Program-made: the position numbers and the translations under genes
NCBI GenBank assembly: GCA_023935145.1
Contig: CM043698.1
Location: 35,678,001-35,742,000, forward strand
Length of the DNA stretch: 64,000 nucleotides
Source: Bretschneidera sinensis
Taxonomy: Eukaryota > Streptophyta > Magnoliopsida > Brassicales > Akaniaceae
Reading direction: 5' to 3'
Notes under the pieces: model-generated
Told to the model about the DNA's origin: nothing
The model's database searches: none
The model's input: only the letters and a program-made list of their open reading frames with translations
In this document: one piece after another, positions 10,759 to 31,194 of the stretch
Layout: each line of letters starts with the position of its first letter
How positions within the stretch are numbered: the first letter of the stretch is position 1

Positions 10759-13534
10759 AAAGTACGGCGTCATCTCCTATGGAGACACCCTTTCCGACGC
10801 CGGACACTGGCCGCTGCAGGCCCGCCCCTCTCCTTATTTTTCTTTCGTACGTCTCTTTTAGAAGAAAGAATCATAAACATGAGGCAAACAAGATAGCAAA
10901 CAATAAAAGAATCTAATACACTTCCATTCAAGTTCAATTTATCCATTTACGCGATTTTTACACATCTCCAAACTTCTTCAAGTAGTTTTTTTTTTTAAGT
11001 AAAATTGTATTAAAGGCACCAAAAGAAGAAGTTTACATGCATCATACGTAATTCAAATATTTTTCATAAAAATAAAAATAAAAAAATTATTTTTCAGTTC
11101 CAAAAAAATCCCTCTCTTATTTTTATTAAGTAGATCCAAGAAAGTTCTCATTCCCGCTTCAATTTTTTACCGTCTCAAATGAGTGAAAACTTTCTTCTTC
11201 TTCCTTTTCCTTATGAAGCTCCAACACCTTCAAACCTAGTGGTTCACTCCTTTGACATCTTTGGTATGTTTACTGGAATGTAGCCCGAAGATTCATTAAC
11301 ACAATGTGTAAGGTGCAGATGGATACATACCAGTGTAGATAATTCATAGAGTAATAACAGTGATCTTCAAAATGCCAGCAAAAAGATGAAAATGGCATTC
11401 CAAGATAAAGCCAGGGCACCATGACGCCAGTTATGTTATGATGAACAGCTCGAAGCATTGATCCATTCAACTTGGGCAAGTTGTTTAGATTCCATGGGCT
11501 GCCGCGGTATTCATCCCAAACCTTAGCATCAACTGATTCTGGTCTCTGGTCATTTACGCGTGGAAAGCCACTCCCATAAACAGAAGTATCCAAGTCACTG
11601 CCATACATAACTTCAACCTCACTAGCTGATCCCTCCACAATTTCTCAAAAAATTTCTCAATTTGCACCCTTGAAGCAGATCCTGATCCAAGCCACTTCCT
11701 TTTGGCTCGATCGGCTAGTCGCTTAAAAGCTTCCAGCGAAAACCGTTTACCACAAAACCAAAACTATCCTTATCTGAATTCAAGCACTCTAAGCAATACC
11801 AATTCCAAGGTGGAATCTGCTTTAATGGTGGCGAGAGGCAATAAATATGCCAACCCTTATTACACCTATCACACAAAAGCATCACTTCCCCGTGCTACCC
11901 ACTTTTGCATTGTTCACATACCTGATCACGCTCTTCCTCCTCCAAATTACAAACCTTAACTTTCTCATCGTCACAATTCCTTCTCCTCTTCAAGCTCGAA
12001 AATTCAACTTTATGTTCACTCTACCCAACCTCATGCATTCTCCTCTTGCAGCCATTAGCAGCCTCTTTATTCAACGGATTATAGTAATTCTCATAATCAT
12101 ATAAATGTTCTCGATACAACTGACATAGGACATGCTTAGCACACTCGGAAATCTTCCTTCCAGACCTCACAAACGGCGAAACCTCCCCCCACTTCTTCTC
12201 CTTCACAACCTTGTCATATCCCTTGAACCTCTTCACCGTATTAAACAATTTACACGAATCCAACTCCTCCCCTCAAATATTACTTTCTTCTTCAACTTCC
12301 TACCAGAATGTTCCTCCAAAAAATCTATTGTACTCCAATTCAAAAGTCTTCGAATCACAAGAAGCAGGCCGTACCTGCAACTTGTGAATGACCTGCGTTT
12401 TCGTGGAAAATGTGAAAGAATCCAAGTTCAATGCAAATGGCGGTTTCCAACTCTTTGGTGGAACAATCTTACAAATTCCATAGGGCTCAGCCTCTGGTCT
12501 GATCTTATATATATACTCTAAAGCGTCATTAAATTCCTCTTCACTAGGGTAATACACAGGCCCTGGAGGTATATTCAATGACCCACTTAATGGTACACCC
12601 GGGTTTTGACCTATCACCCTCTTCTCCACTGCTCTAGGTCTCCCCTTCCCCATTATCACCACCACCTCCACAACACATACATGCAATCTATATATACACC
12701 AATATAAAACACGAAAGAAAATAGAAGTCTACCTGTATTGACAACAACAACGAAAAGGGAAAAAGGATAGAATTCTAGGGTTTTAAGCGTACCTCTGTTG
12801 AGCAAGAGAGACGGAGAAAGGTAGAGCTCTCTTTTGAGTTTGTAGAGGGAAGTATATTTTCGTAGAAGATTTAGTTACAAAGAAAAGGAGGCTGTTATGG
12901 TACGTGATTGGGGATGTGATATTACCCAATTGAGGTCCTAAATGGAAAGATTAACGAAAATAGTACAATTCATATCTCCTTGGTCATGGCCCAAAAAAAA
13001 TGTGTACTCTATTGCCGTTGGGCCGAGGACTTTGTGGGAATTTTCAAGAGCAACGTGTTCATAACGCACGCGCGCAATGATATTAAATGATAATGATTCA
13101 TCAGCAAAATGAATGGATCTGATTCCATCATTTGGTGATCTATACATTAAGGCGCGTGGAGATGCGCACGTGGTGGTGCATGTGTAAGATTATTCTGTTT
13201 GTTAGTAAAAAAAATTAAATTTAAAATTTTTATATTTAATAATTTAATATTTAACCCCATTATAAATTTAATTCTATTTTAATTTTTAAATAACAAAAAA
13301 TCATAATCAAACGAACACGTATCAAATATTCAAAATTTGTGAAGCGTGTTAAATTGATGGATGTGATCCTTTATTTAGATCTTAGTTTTTTTTTTTTCTT
13401 TTAACGAGAGGAGTTTAGATCTTGTTTATGTATGGTATAAATTAAATTGAGTTTTAAGTATTTTACAGTCCAATTGTGTATTTTTCTTCTTAATATTTAT
13501 ATATACAGTATGAATATTACACATAGTACAAATC

Positions 13535-13587
<53 letters not shown>
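13535..13587. repeat. (TA)n-(GA)n compound microsatellite
   Basis: An uninterrupted TA run (about 13535-13557) passes directly into a GA run (about 13556-13587). It is a simple sequence repeat with no coding meaning. Confidence 0.95.
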
Positions 13588-13588
<1 letters not shown>

Positions 13589-14648
13589 AATATGAAAATA
13601 TGCACGTAGGTGGTGATATGAAATCATGGACAAATATACTTGGGAACGACCACCCCTACTCAAATCCCAAAGCCTTTGAGAATTTTAATACTAATTAGTT
13701 ATACTCACTAACAATTTTAACTTGTCCCATTAATAATTTATAATAAAAAAAAGAAATAGAAAGTTCTCTCTAATTTTAAGTTACAGAAAAATATTTAAGA
13801 AATAAAAAAAATTATTGACTTTTAAGTTTTAAAATCAATCACAAATAAATTATATGAAGTAAATGTTTATCTCTATATCTTCCTTCAATTTTTTCTTATT
13901 TAGGAGTTTGAAAGAAAATGAAGTGAATGATGTTTAAATGGATCTGATAGAAAGATAAGATTGTTATTATTCTCTATTAATTTGGATGTTAAAATTAAAT
14001 TGGGGTAAAATCTTTTCCTCTTGTTTAGTTACGATGGAAAGTGGAAGGGAATGATTAAATTAACAAGTTTCAATCATTTTCTATCTCATACCACCCAAAT
14101 CAGAGAGTATAAAAATTTGGAATCAAATGACATTAATTCTTGTCATAACTCCTTAAAAAAACTCCTATAAAGAGTTATAATGTCCAATTCTCGTCTCTTC
14201 CATCCATCCCAAATACATTGTTAGGCCTCTTTGCTCAAAAACTTTGCTTCATCCGCGGCTTCCATTGCTTAAAAAAACAATGACATTTGTACATATAAAA
14301 ATATTGTTTTTTGTTATGATATTTTTGATCTTGTGCATACATTTTTTTTCTATATGAAAACATTCACGTTAATAATATTACTAAAAGAAAACATCAAATA
14401 TGTGTTTTGTAAAATTCTCATATATTATATTTTTCTCAAATTATAATTGTTTTTAATAATTTTATCTATCTTAATCAAGATTCCTGAATTTGTCCTTGTG
14501 TGAAATTATACGTGGACACTTAATTGGTCTTCCATGTCTTTCTTACTTTTTTTTTCTTCTGTAAAATATACACATTCTCTTTATTACATACTTAAAAGCA
14601 TAGTCCAAATGTATGTGTAACAAATTAAACGGACGCTAAAAGATAGAT

Positions 14649-14775
14649 GATGTTTGGATTTATTTTGAAATCAATTTTAAATTAAAATTTACAAAATCAA
14701 ATCAAAATTCTTATTACTTAATGTTTAATTATTATTTAATAAAATTTAATATTAATTTTAAACTTATCCAAACAT
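14649..14775. mobile_element. Small MITE-like inverted-repeat element
   Basis: The block starts GATGTTTGGATTT and ends AACTTATCCAAACAT, giving short imperfect terminal inverted repeats around an AT-rich core of about 127 bp. The ends resemble those of the element at 15138-15342, suggesting one family. No target duplication could be defined with confidence. Confidence 0.4.
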
Positions 14776-15137
14776 TTTAATAGCCCTAAAACCCAATCTC
14801 TTAATCCAAAGGCTCCCCAACAGTTGAGAGAATAGATCACTTCCGTCTATCGACTCAATTCTGATCAGCCCGATTAAAGTACTTTCATATTTTTTTAATT
14901 AAAAAAATCCACCATTTTGTGGTAGTTAATTAAGTGAGCCCAATAAAAAAATTTAAAATAATATCATAAAATTTAAAAGAATAAATAAAAAATCATTACA
15001 GTGTGACTCTAGCACAGCTCAACAGAGAAAATGTCATGTAACAATCTGTCATAATAGTTGATGTCTTTTTCGAGTGCACATAATATGCCAAATCTATTAG
15101 TTGGAACTGGATATTTGTTTGCCTTTCAGCCTACTTT

Positions 15138-15342
15138 GATGTTTGGGTTTAAGTTGAAGATTAGTTTTAAATTTGAGTTTATTTTTTAAAATCTATTAAA
15201 AAATTAATTAAATTTTATTAAGTTTCATTAAATAATAATTAAAACATCAATTAAAGGTAGTTTGATTTGATTTTGTTAAGTTTTGATAAGTTTTAAAAAT
15301 TAATTTCTGTTTAAAGTTAATTTTAAGTTAAACCTAAACATC
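15138..15342. mobile_element. MITE-like element with GATGTTTGGGTTTAA-type inverted repeats
   Basis: The left end reads GATGTTTGGGTTTAAGTTGA. The right end, reverse-complemented, reads GATGTTTAGGTTTAACTTAA. These imperfect inverted repeats of about 20 bp bound a 205-bp AT-rich segment with no coding capacity. The left TIR matches that of the smaller element at 14649. Confidence 0.5.
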
Positions 15343-17594
15343 ACCGATAATCCATAACTCACGTATAATTTAATGTCTCGTGCAATTGATTGTGTGTGAA
15401 AAAGGTTTAACTTTACCATTACTCTTTTCATTTTGTGTAATGGCTAACAAATTATAACCTAAAATATATCATTATAAATAAGAAAGAAAAAAATAAAATC
15501 TTCGAAGTTTCACAATTAAATTAATTTGACCTTAAGTTTTGAGAAAGTATTAATTTACTTTTGAGTTAATTTGGTTTTAACCATTTGTGTGTCACGCAAG
15601 TGCACACTTAACAAGAGAAAGCTTAAAAATTTCGATAGAAATTAACAAAAGCCTTGATTGAAGTAATTTTGATAACATTAATATCAATTGACACAAATTA
15701 AAACATCCTGAATTAATAGATACATTTGGCTGATCTCAAGAGCAACAACGAATTTTTTTTTTTTTTTATCTTACTATAGAAAATATTTTTAAACTATAAA
15801 AATTCTATAAACCGAATCTAGGCTGAAGATAAAGACAATAATTCACGTGGGTATAAATTAAAGCATTTGAAATTAAGCTGCCGTGATTGGCTCATTTTCA
15901 CCATTCATGGGTGAATCTAACAAAACGCTATTTGTCAAAGCTCTTTGTAGTGTTCCAGCAGCTGTTTTGGACAAATTTTAACTTGGTCCTGGCTGAATAT
16001 ATACCTATAGTTGCCTTATCGCTGGTTAAGGGTTTGTTTGTTTAATTCTCTGTTATTTTTAATTCTTTTTGCTTATTTTTAAAATATATTTGTTTAGATC
16101 AATGTAAATTGATTCAACGATAAAGAACTCATCAATGCTTCTTACGGTTGAGAGTTAGTCCTTTTACCGTACCGTAGCTCGGAGTTGGTTGGACATCACA
16201 TCCATGCCCCTTGCCTTAAATGGCTTGCGTGTTCCATGACAATCTCAATATTTCATTTCACTCTATCGAACATTAAAATTAAAATAAAATAAATTATTTT
16301 ACACGCGATAATAAAATATTTTATTTTTATTATTATAAAATCAAAATTTTATTCGACATTATTTAATTTTTGATTTAAAAAGTTTTGCTGGAACAATTAA
16401 CAATGTCAATGTAATAATGGAAGTGCATTCATGCTGAATTATCAAATAGGTTTCATACAAAAACATTATTGTTACTTTAATTATGACATTTGTAGTGGCC
16501 ATCGCTTTCTATTTCGATCATAGCCTCAACAAATAATATCTCAAATGATAAGGTGCCTAGTGTTTTTTCAAACAAATCTTACTTTTGATTCTGCAAAAAG
16601 TACTTTCTTGAACTCTCATCATGACCTTGTCTGGTAAAAAAAGTTTAATAATTGTGTGTACCATGAAATGATGAAATAATTTCACTAATACAAGAAAATA
16701 TCTTCAATTTTGTACTTTCATTTTCCATAATGTTGCTTGAACAAATCAACCTTGGACGACTTTGGGGTTGTGTGGTAAGCTGCGTTAAGGGGTTGGTCTG
16801 TTATCTCTGTTTTTCAGTTTGGGTTTGTAGGACTAAGTCTTATAGTGAATTTGATCTCGTAAAATTGTGAGTTATAAAAAAATTAATATTGCTTTAACAT
16901 CCGATTTTAATTCATTTAATTGGATATTTCGTATAAAAATTAATGGTTAATAGAAATTTTTTTACTCTTAAATTACTAACAATTTTTAAAAAATTATCAA
17001 TGAACATTTCAAATCAATATTTCATTTTCAAATGTCCAAAGTGATATTTCTTTTAAAAGTATTTGACGATTTTGAATGTCAACAATCTTTCACTTTAGAG
17101 TAAAATAGTTTAAGTTTTACTATATATTTTATCTATGAGACTGAAGTCCTATAATAATTTATTTCTACCTCTATAATGTGTTTATGTAATGTGTTTATGA
17201 TGAATGATTTAATATATGTTACGTAGTTGTTTGTCTAAATTTCTTTCAATATTATTTTTTAATGGTTAAAAGATTTTATAGTCATGTCCAAAAAGATATG
17301 TTAATACGGGTTATTTTTTTGCTCATAAAAAATACCATAATTTTTTATTGTTTATGTTTAATAATTAAATTTAATATTATTATAAAAATATATTAAAATA
17401 AAAAAAACCTTAAAATTATTTTACCAGCGCAGCTAACTAATTCTAAACTTTACTACTACTGTTATGCAACTCTTTATTTATTTTTGATTAGATAAGGATG
17501 TAAGGTGGCTTATGTGTGAAAAAAGAAAAGAAAGGAGTGAATGTCGGTGGGAAGTAAGAAACTTATTAAAGACAAAAACACGCAGCACTCGCAC

Positions 17595-17604
17595 TATAAA
17601 ATAA
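17595..17604 (+). promoter_or_regulatory. Candidate TATA box of the BSK gene
   Basis: TATAAAATAA lies about 120 bp before a GA-rich leader. It is followed by a long TA tract (17643-17670) that gives alternative TATA-like positions, so the exact start of transcription is uncertain. It is the best positioned core-promoter motif upstream of the BSK leader. Confidence 0.35.
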
Positions 17605-17642
17605 ATCTCTCATATATTTATTTATATAAATATAAATTAAAT

Positions 17643-17735
17643 TATATATATATATAATATATATATATATTCGTGTTCAAGTCGAATCGCAAAGCTCTAG
17701 AAAATTCTAATTTGCAGAGAGAGAGAGAGAGAGAG
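17643..17735. repeat. (TA)n tract and (GA)n tract in BSK promoter/5' leader
   Basis: A TA-rich run at 17643-17670 is followed at 17717-17735 by a GA dinucleotide run. GA/CT-rich stretches are common in plant 5' leaders. Nothing more can be said from the sequence. Confidence 0.8.
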
Positions 17736-17954
17736 CATAATACGCAAAACGATCTATCAGATTCAGATAGAGCTCCACTGACTTCCTTAAAACTCACTTT
17801 CTAAAAACATTTCCACTGTTTCCAAATTCAACAAAAACAGAAACAAAATAATAACAGCAACCAGAAAAAGAAAACGAAAATCCCAAACCAACCCTTTTTT
17901 CCATTTCTTTTGACCGAATCATCGAGCAACGAGGAATCGCTTTAGCTCATTCAG

Positions 17955-18470
17955 GTTCTTAAATTTGTTTCTTGTAGCATACTTTTTTTTTTCTGGTTCT
18001 TTGTATATACTTTCTCCGCTTTTGGTGATTTAAGAATGTGATTAGTAAAGTAATACCAGCATGTTAAAGTAATTACTTGAACTTGTAGCGAAGCTAAGCT
18101 TTCTTCTCTCCCCTCTCCATTGACCGAGCAGTGAGTTGAATCGGGATAGAGAGTTGCTGCGAAGTTGCTTTGTTTGTTCTTCTTTTGTTTGGATGGTGAG
18201 AAAGTTGATGAAAAGAAAAGAAAAGAAAATACAAGTAGTTATTAGATTCTTATTCGTTGTGTTATTTTCATTTTCCTTAGAATAGGAAATAGAAAATTCA
18301 GCTGAACTGAACTACAGAAGAGATACAGTTGGATTGGGCTTAGTCGATTCGGGCTTTTAGTTTTATAAGAAAATAAACGACGTGACATTTAAGTTTCTAA
18401 TTGTTAACTTCTTTTGTAGCTTTTGGGCAGGTTTAAAAGGGATATTTGATTTGAATTGTTGTTATTGCAG
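17955..18470 (+). other. Probable 5'-UTR intron of the BSK gene
   Basis: A donor-like junction (CATTCAG followed by GTTCTT at 17955) and an acceptor with a good pyrimidine context (GTTATTGCAG ending at 18470) bound a T-rich stretch between the GA-rich leader and the BSK start codon at 18702. Both boundaries are inferred without transcript evidence. Confidence 0.4.
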
Positions 18471-18701
18471 GTCAATTCGGATTTGCTTTTAATAGCATTT
18501 TACTTCGAAATTTTGAATCCTAAAATAACAGGAGCCGCAGCAATGGATGAGAATTTTATATGGGTATTAATAAAATTTGAGGGAGAAATACTCGATGCAG
18601 CTTGTATGTGAAGCTGGATGGACTGATTGAGCTGTCCACATTTGGTTGATTACTAGAAGCAAGGGGACGAATAGTGTTTGCGGCTGAATTCTGGTACTGG
18701 G

Positions 18702-26938
<8,237 letters not shown>

Positions 26939-28080
26939 TGATAAAAGAAACAAATTCAAAATAAAACTCTCCCTTGCTCCTTGAAATGCTCTTTACCTGA
27001 AGATGGCGACCAATTGGCAAACTGAGGCTTCTCACTTGGAAAAAAAATATCAAAGGCTTTTACCAAAGCATGTTGGAAGTTAAATAGGCACATGGTCCAG
27101 ATCTTACGTGTGCATGACTGGTTGGTTTGGAAGTTGTCATCTTGAAGCATTCTTTTGCAACATTATTGGATAGGTTGGTTTGGTCAGTTTGATGTTGTAT
27201 TAGGTCAATTCCATTTATTTATTAAGAATCTGCCTTAGTTTCTGGTACTGACATTTTCGAATACAACAGCCTTGGAGAATGATTTAAGTAACAACAGATT
27301 TATATGCTTGTAAAGGGTCCAACTGTTGTTTGAAAGTTGCATTTAAAGGGTGAATAGAAGATGTCTTGTAATTTATGTACAGTGCCACTGGTCACGGCTT
27401 CTCCTGCCTGAGGTGAAATTGGCTGTTTTTGTATGTTTGTTGCTTATTTTTTTTTTAAAAAGTTTTTTATTGCTTTTTGGTAGAATCGATATATTTATTT
27501 ACATTTAATGTTTGAAAGTATTATTACCGAGAAAGAATTGGTTTAAGAGTGTGAAGTCGTGGTGCAGGTGTAATGGTAAAATGATTACCAAGCTGTAGAC
27601 GCTTTGTTCAGATCATGTTCTCTGCTGTGAAATCCTTTGGTTTGCATTTTGATGAGTGACCAAGGATTAACTGATTAATGATACATTTGAATGTTTCCCG
27701 CCTGAGCAGCAGCTCTCAACCACGGATCCAATTCAAGGGAATTAATGGATCTTTGTGGCAGATTTGGGGAGTATACCTCCAGATAGCTTCTCTTTCCCTG
27801 TTGAATGCCTATGCAGTGATTGAGAGAACTTTGCAGTAGAAGCCATAGTCAAAGATTTGCAGAATAAATCCTTCAAAGTCAAAGATTCCAACATAACTCG
27901 AGAACTTGTGGCGAGATTCAAGAGAGATCACGGTTACCAATCGCAGAGAAGATTTGGTGAAACCAGAAAATCTAAGGACTCGAAGAAAATTCCATAGAAG
28001 ATCAAGAATTGGCAAGGGAGATCTAACTGAAAAATAGTAATTAAAACACATTGTTGAGGAAAAAATATATAACACCTTGA
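26939..28080. other. BSK 3' UTR and short spacer
   Basis: The first about 450 bases after the BSK stop, to about 27400, probably form the 3' UTR. The remainder to the tRNA gene holds no recognised feature. The minus-strand frames at 26787-27053, 26956-27150 and 27809-28138 show no domain. The last overlaps the tRNA gene and is not coding by any evidence. Confidence 0.5.
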
Positions 28081-28152
28081 AGGGCCCAACCGGGTTCGAA
28101 CCGGTGACCTCTTGATCTGCAGTCAAATGCTCTGCCACTGAGCTATGGACCC
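28081..28152 (-). tRNA. trnC-GCA: tRNA-Cys (anticodon GCA)
   Basis: The 72-nt minus-strand sequence folds as a standard cloverleaf. The acceptor arms are GGGUCCA and UGGGCCC (one G-U pair), followed by discriminator U, as expected for Cys. The D-arm region is UAGCUCAGUGGCAGAGCA, the anticodon loop is CUGCAGA with anticodon GCA, and the T arm is CCGGUUCGAACCCGG. A box and B box motifs for RNA polymerase III are intact. No intron is present. CCA is not encoded, as is usual for a nuclear tRNA gene. Confidence 0.95.
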
Positions 28153-28349
28153 AATTTGTTGGTAAGTTATCTCAATTTCATCTGTAATTACTCTATTCCT
28201 TCGAAAAAGACAGGACAACCAATGAACATATTTAACATATAAACACAACTTCCACTCACAATTGCATACAAATATCCACATCAATAAAAAAAATTCACAA
28301 CATTAAGGAGCACCAAAACCCCAAATTAATATGAACATGCCCTCTCTCA

Positions 28350-28364
28350 CCCCCCCCCCCCCCC
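28350..28364. repeat. 15-base C homopolymer
   Basis: An uninterrupted C run (G on the beta-tubulin sense strand) lies about 65 bp past the tubulin stop codon, so probably in its 3' UTR. Length is prone to sequencing and replication slippage. Confidence 0.9.
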
Positions 28365-28429
28365 TCTTTTTATTTAAGATCATATCACAAATAAATAATC
28401 CATAGCCATAAGCACACGCACACTTTCTC

Positions 28430-31194
<2,765 letters not shown>

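Larger units (their letters stand above)
6129..10834 (-). mobile_element. L1-type LINE retrotransposon, near full-length but inactivated
   Basis: Minus-strand domains appear in canonical LINE order. An APE-type endonuclease begins near 9673 (ISWNVRGLND), continues with GGDFNAVLYPHERAG near 9427, and ends with SDHHPV near 9160. Reverse transcriptase follows, with LIPKKVGASNIKDFRPISLI near 8340, the motif A region CKLDMEKAFDHLSW near 8100 and the catalytic FADD at 7789-7778. A zf-RVT zinc-binding tail covers about 6930-6250. Several stops and frameshifts split ORF2 into at least six frames, so it cannot act autonomously. The 3' end carries the family tail (GGGTTACACCCCCTTGGTGC) and an A-rich end near 6129. 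The GC-rich 5' end near 10834 contrasts with AT-rich flanks. No clear target-site duplication was found. It lies in the intron between JMJ17 pseudogene exons ending at 11331 and starting at 5553. Confidence 0.88.
1763..12653 (-). pseudogene. JMJ17: JMJ17/KDM5-type histone H3K4 demethylase pseudogene, introns retained
   Basis: The minus strand holds ordered, degenerate exons of a JmjN-ARID-PHD-JmjC demethylase. The recognised blocks are 12653-11331 (JmjN, ARID-like region, PHD CxxC/HxxC pattern, start of JmjC ending MNYLHW), 5553-5496 (GEPKCWYSVPGS), 5253-5130 (LPDLFDAQPD), 4945-4888 (EPGNFVITFPRSFHG), 4618-4479 (NCAEAVNFAHADWLPHGG), 3096-2936 (KKEMLRICTKERTWRER), 2815-2729 (DPTCIICQQYLYLSA) and 1942-1763 (HWEHLCECKPRKLRLLYRHT). 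Splice sites are mostly still recognisable, so this is a genomic copy and not a retrocopy. Lesions include a 1-nt gain near 12310, a 1-nt loss near 12263, TAG at 11897-11895 inside the PHD finger, a frameshift near 11745, a 1-nt gain in 5253-5130, TGA at 4900-4898, TAG at 4508-4506, a 2-nt gain in 3096-2936, and AG changed to TG at the acceptor near 2816. A functional protein is very unlikely. Family assignment is from remembered JMJ17 sequence. Confidence 0.85.
12654..17590. other. AT-rich intergenic spacer, no gene recognised
   Basis: The first about 200 bases (to about 12850) look like the old 5' UTR and first intron of the JMJ17 pseudogene, read on the minus strand (CTCTCTTGCTCAACAGAG followed by GTACGC). 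The rest is AT-rich with homopolymer tracts, a TA/GA microsatellite and two inverted-repeat elements listed separately. The short open frames at 12938-13147 and 13447-13698 have no recognisable domain, and the second is built on the microsatellite. Confidence 0.6.

Noticed and set aside
1763..12653. Interpretation of the JMJ17 copy as a processed (intronless) retrocopy
   Set aside because: Exons are separated by sequence with recognisable donors and acceptors, so introns were retained. There is no poly-A tail or flanking duplication for the whole unit.
16095..16200. Possible tRNA-derived SINE (GATTCAACGATAAAG and GGTTGAGAGTTAG)
   Set aside because: The A-box and B-box resemblances are too weak and no 3' tail is defined.
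27809..28138. 109-residue minus-strand frame beginning MAEHLTADQEVTGSNPVG
   Set aside because: Its start is the translated tRNA-Cys gene in one frame, a familiar artefact of tRNA B-box sequence. The tRNA call explains it.
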